Positions 31,601 through 33,133 of a stretch of DNA of 33,133 nt are shown piece by piece (the stretch's first letter is position 1; each line of letters starts with the position of its first letter). This DNA is from Beijerinckia mobilis (GTDB taxonomy: Bacteria > Pseudomonadota > Alphaproteobacteria > Rhizobiales > Beijerinckiaceae): assembly GCF_000745425.1 (NCBI RefSeq), contig NZ_JQJH01000030.1:1-33133 (forward strand). Reading direction: 5' to 3'. Made by a program: the position numbers and the translations under genes. The notes under the pieces are model-generated. The model had not been told where the DNA came from and did no database searches. It saw nothing but the letters and a program-made list of their open reading frames with translations.

Positions 31601-33133
31601 AAACGGATCGAACACCGCAAGGAAGCCTTCGAAGAACAGCTGAAAGCCATGCGGAGCCGCAAGGACGATCTTCTGACCATCGGCGAAATCGGCGTCGACC
31701 AGATCATCGTCGATGAGGCGCAGGAATTCCGCAAGCTCTCGTTTCCGACAAACATGAGCACGCTGAAAGGTGTCGATCCCGAAGGCTCGCAACGCGCCTG
31801 GGACCTTTATGTCAAGACCCGCTACATCGAGACGCTCAATGCCGGACGCGAACTGATCATGGCCTCCGGTACGCCGATCACCAACACGCTCGGCGAAATG
31901 TATACGGTGCAGCGTTTCATGCAGCCGGAGGCCCTCGCCGAACGCCACATCAGCGAATTCGATGCCTGGGCGGCGAATTTCGGGGAAACCCGCACCGAGC
32001 TCGAATTACAGCCTTCCGGTCAATACAAGCCGGTCACGCGCTTTGCCGAATTCGTCAATGTCGCCGACTTGATGGCGATCTATCGCACGGTGGCCGACGT
32101 CGTCCTGAAAAGCGATCTGCGCAATAATCTGAAACTGCCGCCGATCCGTGGTGGCCGCCGCGAAATCGTCTCCAGCGAGGCGAGTGTGGCCTTCAAACGC
32201 TACCAGAAACATCTCGCCAACCGCATCAGGGCCATCGAAAGACGCCACAGCAAGCCACAACCTGGCGACGACATCCTCCTGTCGGTCATTACCGATGGCC
32301 GCCATGCCGCGATCGATCTCCGTTTTGTCGGCCTGAAGTACGGTGAACCCGGCAACAAGCTCGCCAAACTCATCGACAATGCCTTTTCGATCTGGCTGGA
32401 GACGAAGGACTGGACCTATCGCCAGCCGGACGGCACGCCCTGGCCGCTGCCGGGCGCCGCGCAAATGATCTTTTCCGATCTCGGTACGCCCAATGCCGAA
32501 GGCAAGCGCGGGTTTTCCGCCTATCATTGGATCCGCGACGAGCTCATTGCCCGCGGCGTGCCGGCGAACCAGATCGCCTTCATGCAGGATTACAAAAAGT
32601 CCAGCGCCAAACAGCGTCTGTTCAACGATGTCAATTCCGGGAAGGTCCGGTTTCTGATCGGCTCGACCCAGACCATGGGCACCGGCGTCAATGCCCAGCA
32701 ACGGCTGATCGCGCTGCACCATCTCGATGTCCCCTGGCTGCCGGCCGATATCGAACAGCGCGAAGGCCGCATCGAGCGCCAGGGCAACCAGAACACCGAA
32801 ATCCGCCTCTTCGCCTATGTCACCAAGGGCAGCGTCGATGCCACCGGCTGGCAACTGCTCGAGCGCAAAGCCCGTTTCATCGACATGGCCATGTCGGGCG
32901 ATACCAGCATTCGCCGCATCGAGGATGTCGGTTCCTCGGCCGACCAATTCGCCTTCGCCAAGGCCATGGCCTCGGGAGACGAACGGCTCATGCGCAAATC
33001 CGGTCTTGAAGCCGAAATCGCCCGCCTCGACCGGCTGAGAGCGGCGCATTTCGAGGACCAGCTTGCCGTCCGCCGCGAAATCGAACGGACCGAATTTTGG
33101 CTTGACCGCGCCGAAAAGCAAAGCGCGGCTCTG
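28601..33133 (+). CDS. Large N6-adenine methylase / SF2 helicase fusion (DarB-like), 3' end beyond window
   Basis: 1511 codons without a stop from ATG 28601 (GAGGA upstream) to the edge. The N-terminal domain is a DNA adenine methylase: SAM site EPGCGTG (179-185) and catalytic NPPF (243-246), with YAHYTPERLV before. The second half is a superfamily 2 helicase: Walker A GAGKT (881-885), motif II DEAQ (1038-1041), MASGTPITNTLGEMY, GSTQTMGTGVNAQQRL and motif VI QREGRIERQG (from 1386). The end is a charged coiled coil. Both activities look intact. This layout matches large plasmid/phage proteins such as DarB of phage P1, which protect incoming DNA from restriction; a role in conjugative entry is inferred. 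Confidence 0.9.
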   Translation, partial: MARKDSFQLSLFDTTALSAAFTARPTVKAPASATAAPRETAPLMQEADPFPAQDFRLEDDRGLAKGWKARAMDNLKAIALSQKITEEGRNASAEEQAILARFTAFGAGEVADKIFRRLDNPPVSGWEDLTEELEQLVTREELASLKRVTQYAHYTPERLVTALWNGVRRLGFAGGKVLEPGCGTGLFFALLPEKLRGKVSLTGIEMDPVTARITSQLFPNAWIRNEDFTKAKLADSYDLAIGNPPFSDRTVHTDDATGKLNLSLHDYFIARSIDRLKPGSLAAFVTSRYTLDKAGTTARATIAQSADLVAAFRLPRGAMAESAGTDVILDVLFFHKRPTGQEPNGIAWQDLAEIIPAEDGEAAIAINEYYRDHPDHVLGWNARVSSQYGPTYGCTPLFGNVFDKLDRLIESLPQNLVQPAKASQDRPSPGKPQIVVGTAADGATIKEGSYILLDTVLHQILDGQPCKVAIRSATNKEGIFDKHARIIRALIPVRDAIRDVLRAQEANQPWGMAQSRLRTAYQAFVRQFGPINLTKVTETKDPETGLTRETQRKPNLAPFLDDPDVWLVSSIETYTVETGEAKGGPIFTDRVLHPPVEPMVQSAADALAVCLHERGTIDLPMIGELLGQSEDQVIEALRGQIYRLPNTVPGLDVWQTADAYLSGNVRKKLEEAKALADSDARFHANATALEAVQPIDLKPSDITARLGAPWIPASDISRFIREMMEIDTRVHHVEALAIWTIDETPFRGQASATSVWGTERAHAGELLSDALNSRIPQIYDVFREDGHEKRVLNAIDTEAAREKLTKIREAFSAWIWTDSERADRLCRIYNETYNNLVPRHFDGSHLRLPGASSVITFYAHQKRVIWRIISTGKTYIAHSVGAGKTFSMAAAIMEQKRLGLITKAMYAVPGHCLAQAAREFLLLYPTAQILVADETNFTKDKRQRFLSRAATGHWDAIIITHSAFKLIPSPSTFEQRLIQEQIDLYETMLESVDKSERFTRKRIEHRKEAFEEQLKAMRSRKDDLLTIGEIGVDQIIVDEAQEFRKLSFPTNMSTLKGVDPEGSQRAWDLYVKTRYIETLNAGRELIMASGTPITNTLGEMYTVQRFMQPEALAERHISEFDAWAANFGETRTELELQPSGQYKPVTRFAEFVNVADLMAIYRTVADVVLKSDLRNNLKLPPIRGGRREIVSSEASVAFKRYQKHLANRIRAIERRHSKPQPGDDILLSVITDGRHAAIDLRFVGLKYGEPGNKLAKLIDNAFSIWLETKDWTYRQPDGTPWPLPGAAQMIFSDLGTPNAEGKRGFSAYHWIRDELIARGVPANQIAFMQDYKKSSAKQRLFNDVNSGKVRFLIGSTQTMGTGVNAQQRLIALHHLDVPWLPADIEQREGRIERQGNQNTEIRLFAYVTKGSVDATGWQLLERKARFIDMAMSGDTSIRRIEDVGSSADQFAFAKAMASGDERLMRKSGLEAEIARLDRLRAAHFEDQLAVRREIERTEFWLDRAEKQSAAL

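Noticed and set aside
28598-33121. Three long minus-strand frames opposite the methylase-helicase
   Set aside because: The plus strand carries correct methylase and helicase motifs throughout; the others are shadows.

Overview
The window looks like a stretch of a large plasmid (or plasmid-derived island) of an alphaproteobacterium. The evidence is the GC-rich coding style, a GTTC-N7-GTTC LexA box in front of umuDC, a DUF1403-ScpB pair, a type Ib ParA partition cassette, ArdC, and small-gene modules typical of alphaproteobacterial plasmids. An acetic-acid-bacterium or Beijerinckiaceae-like host would fit, but I cannot fix the genus. No rRNA, tRNA, CRISPR array or replication initiator is visible.

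Region 1 (1-8293) is a copper-resistance island. On the minus strand, reading leftward from 5116, lie a CsoR-type Cu(I) repressor, a small His/Met-rich secreted protein, the multicopper oxidase CopA, the outer-membrane CopB, a Met-rich periplasmic peptide, a mono-haem cytochrome c with a His/Met tail, and a second Met/His-rich secreted protein cut by the window edge. A Cu(I) P1B-ATPase is divergent on the plus strand. A CsoR-like operator sits between the two arms. A decayed Uma2-family gene and a small secreted protein of unknown function follow.

Region 2 (8528-15814) is a mobile and maintenance zone. It holds ScpB-like and DUF1403 genes, a resolvase-site-like palindrome, and a ParE/RelB-type toxin-antitoxin pair bracketed by inverted arrays of a short repeat next to a tyrosine recombinase. 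Next come a 327-bp Tn3-type miniature element with a 5-bp duplication, an AT-rich pentapeptide-repeat membrane protein, and parA plus a ribbon-helix-helix partner with a centromere-like repeat field.

Region 3 (15815-20305) carries DNA-damage and anti-restriction functions: an SRAP/YedK protein, an ArdC antirestriction protein behind a long structured leader, umuDC with a LexA box, and a WGR-domain protein.

Region 4 (20306-33133) is a plus-strand plasmid backbone. A tightly overlapping operon encodes a Toprim protein, two related small proteins, a UvrD-type helicase, a zinc-finger peptide and a TSCPD protein. Several small unknown genes follow, then a very large DarB-like adenine-methylase/helicase that runs off the right edge. 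The most interesting signal is here: about 140 nt of leader is repeated three times (20404, 26161, 27652), always just before a Shine-Dalgarno and start codon. Its outer helix keeps pairing while the sequence changes, and its inner loops are constant. This suggests a structured cis-regulatory RNA shared by plasmid genes.
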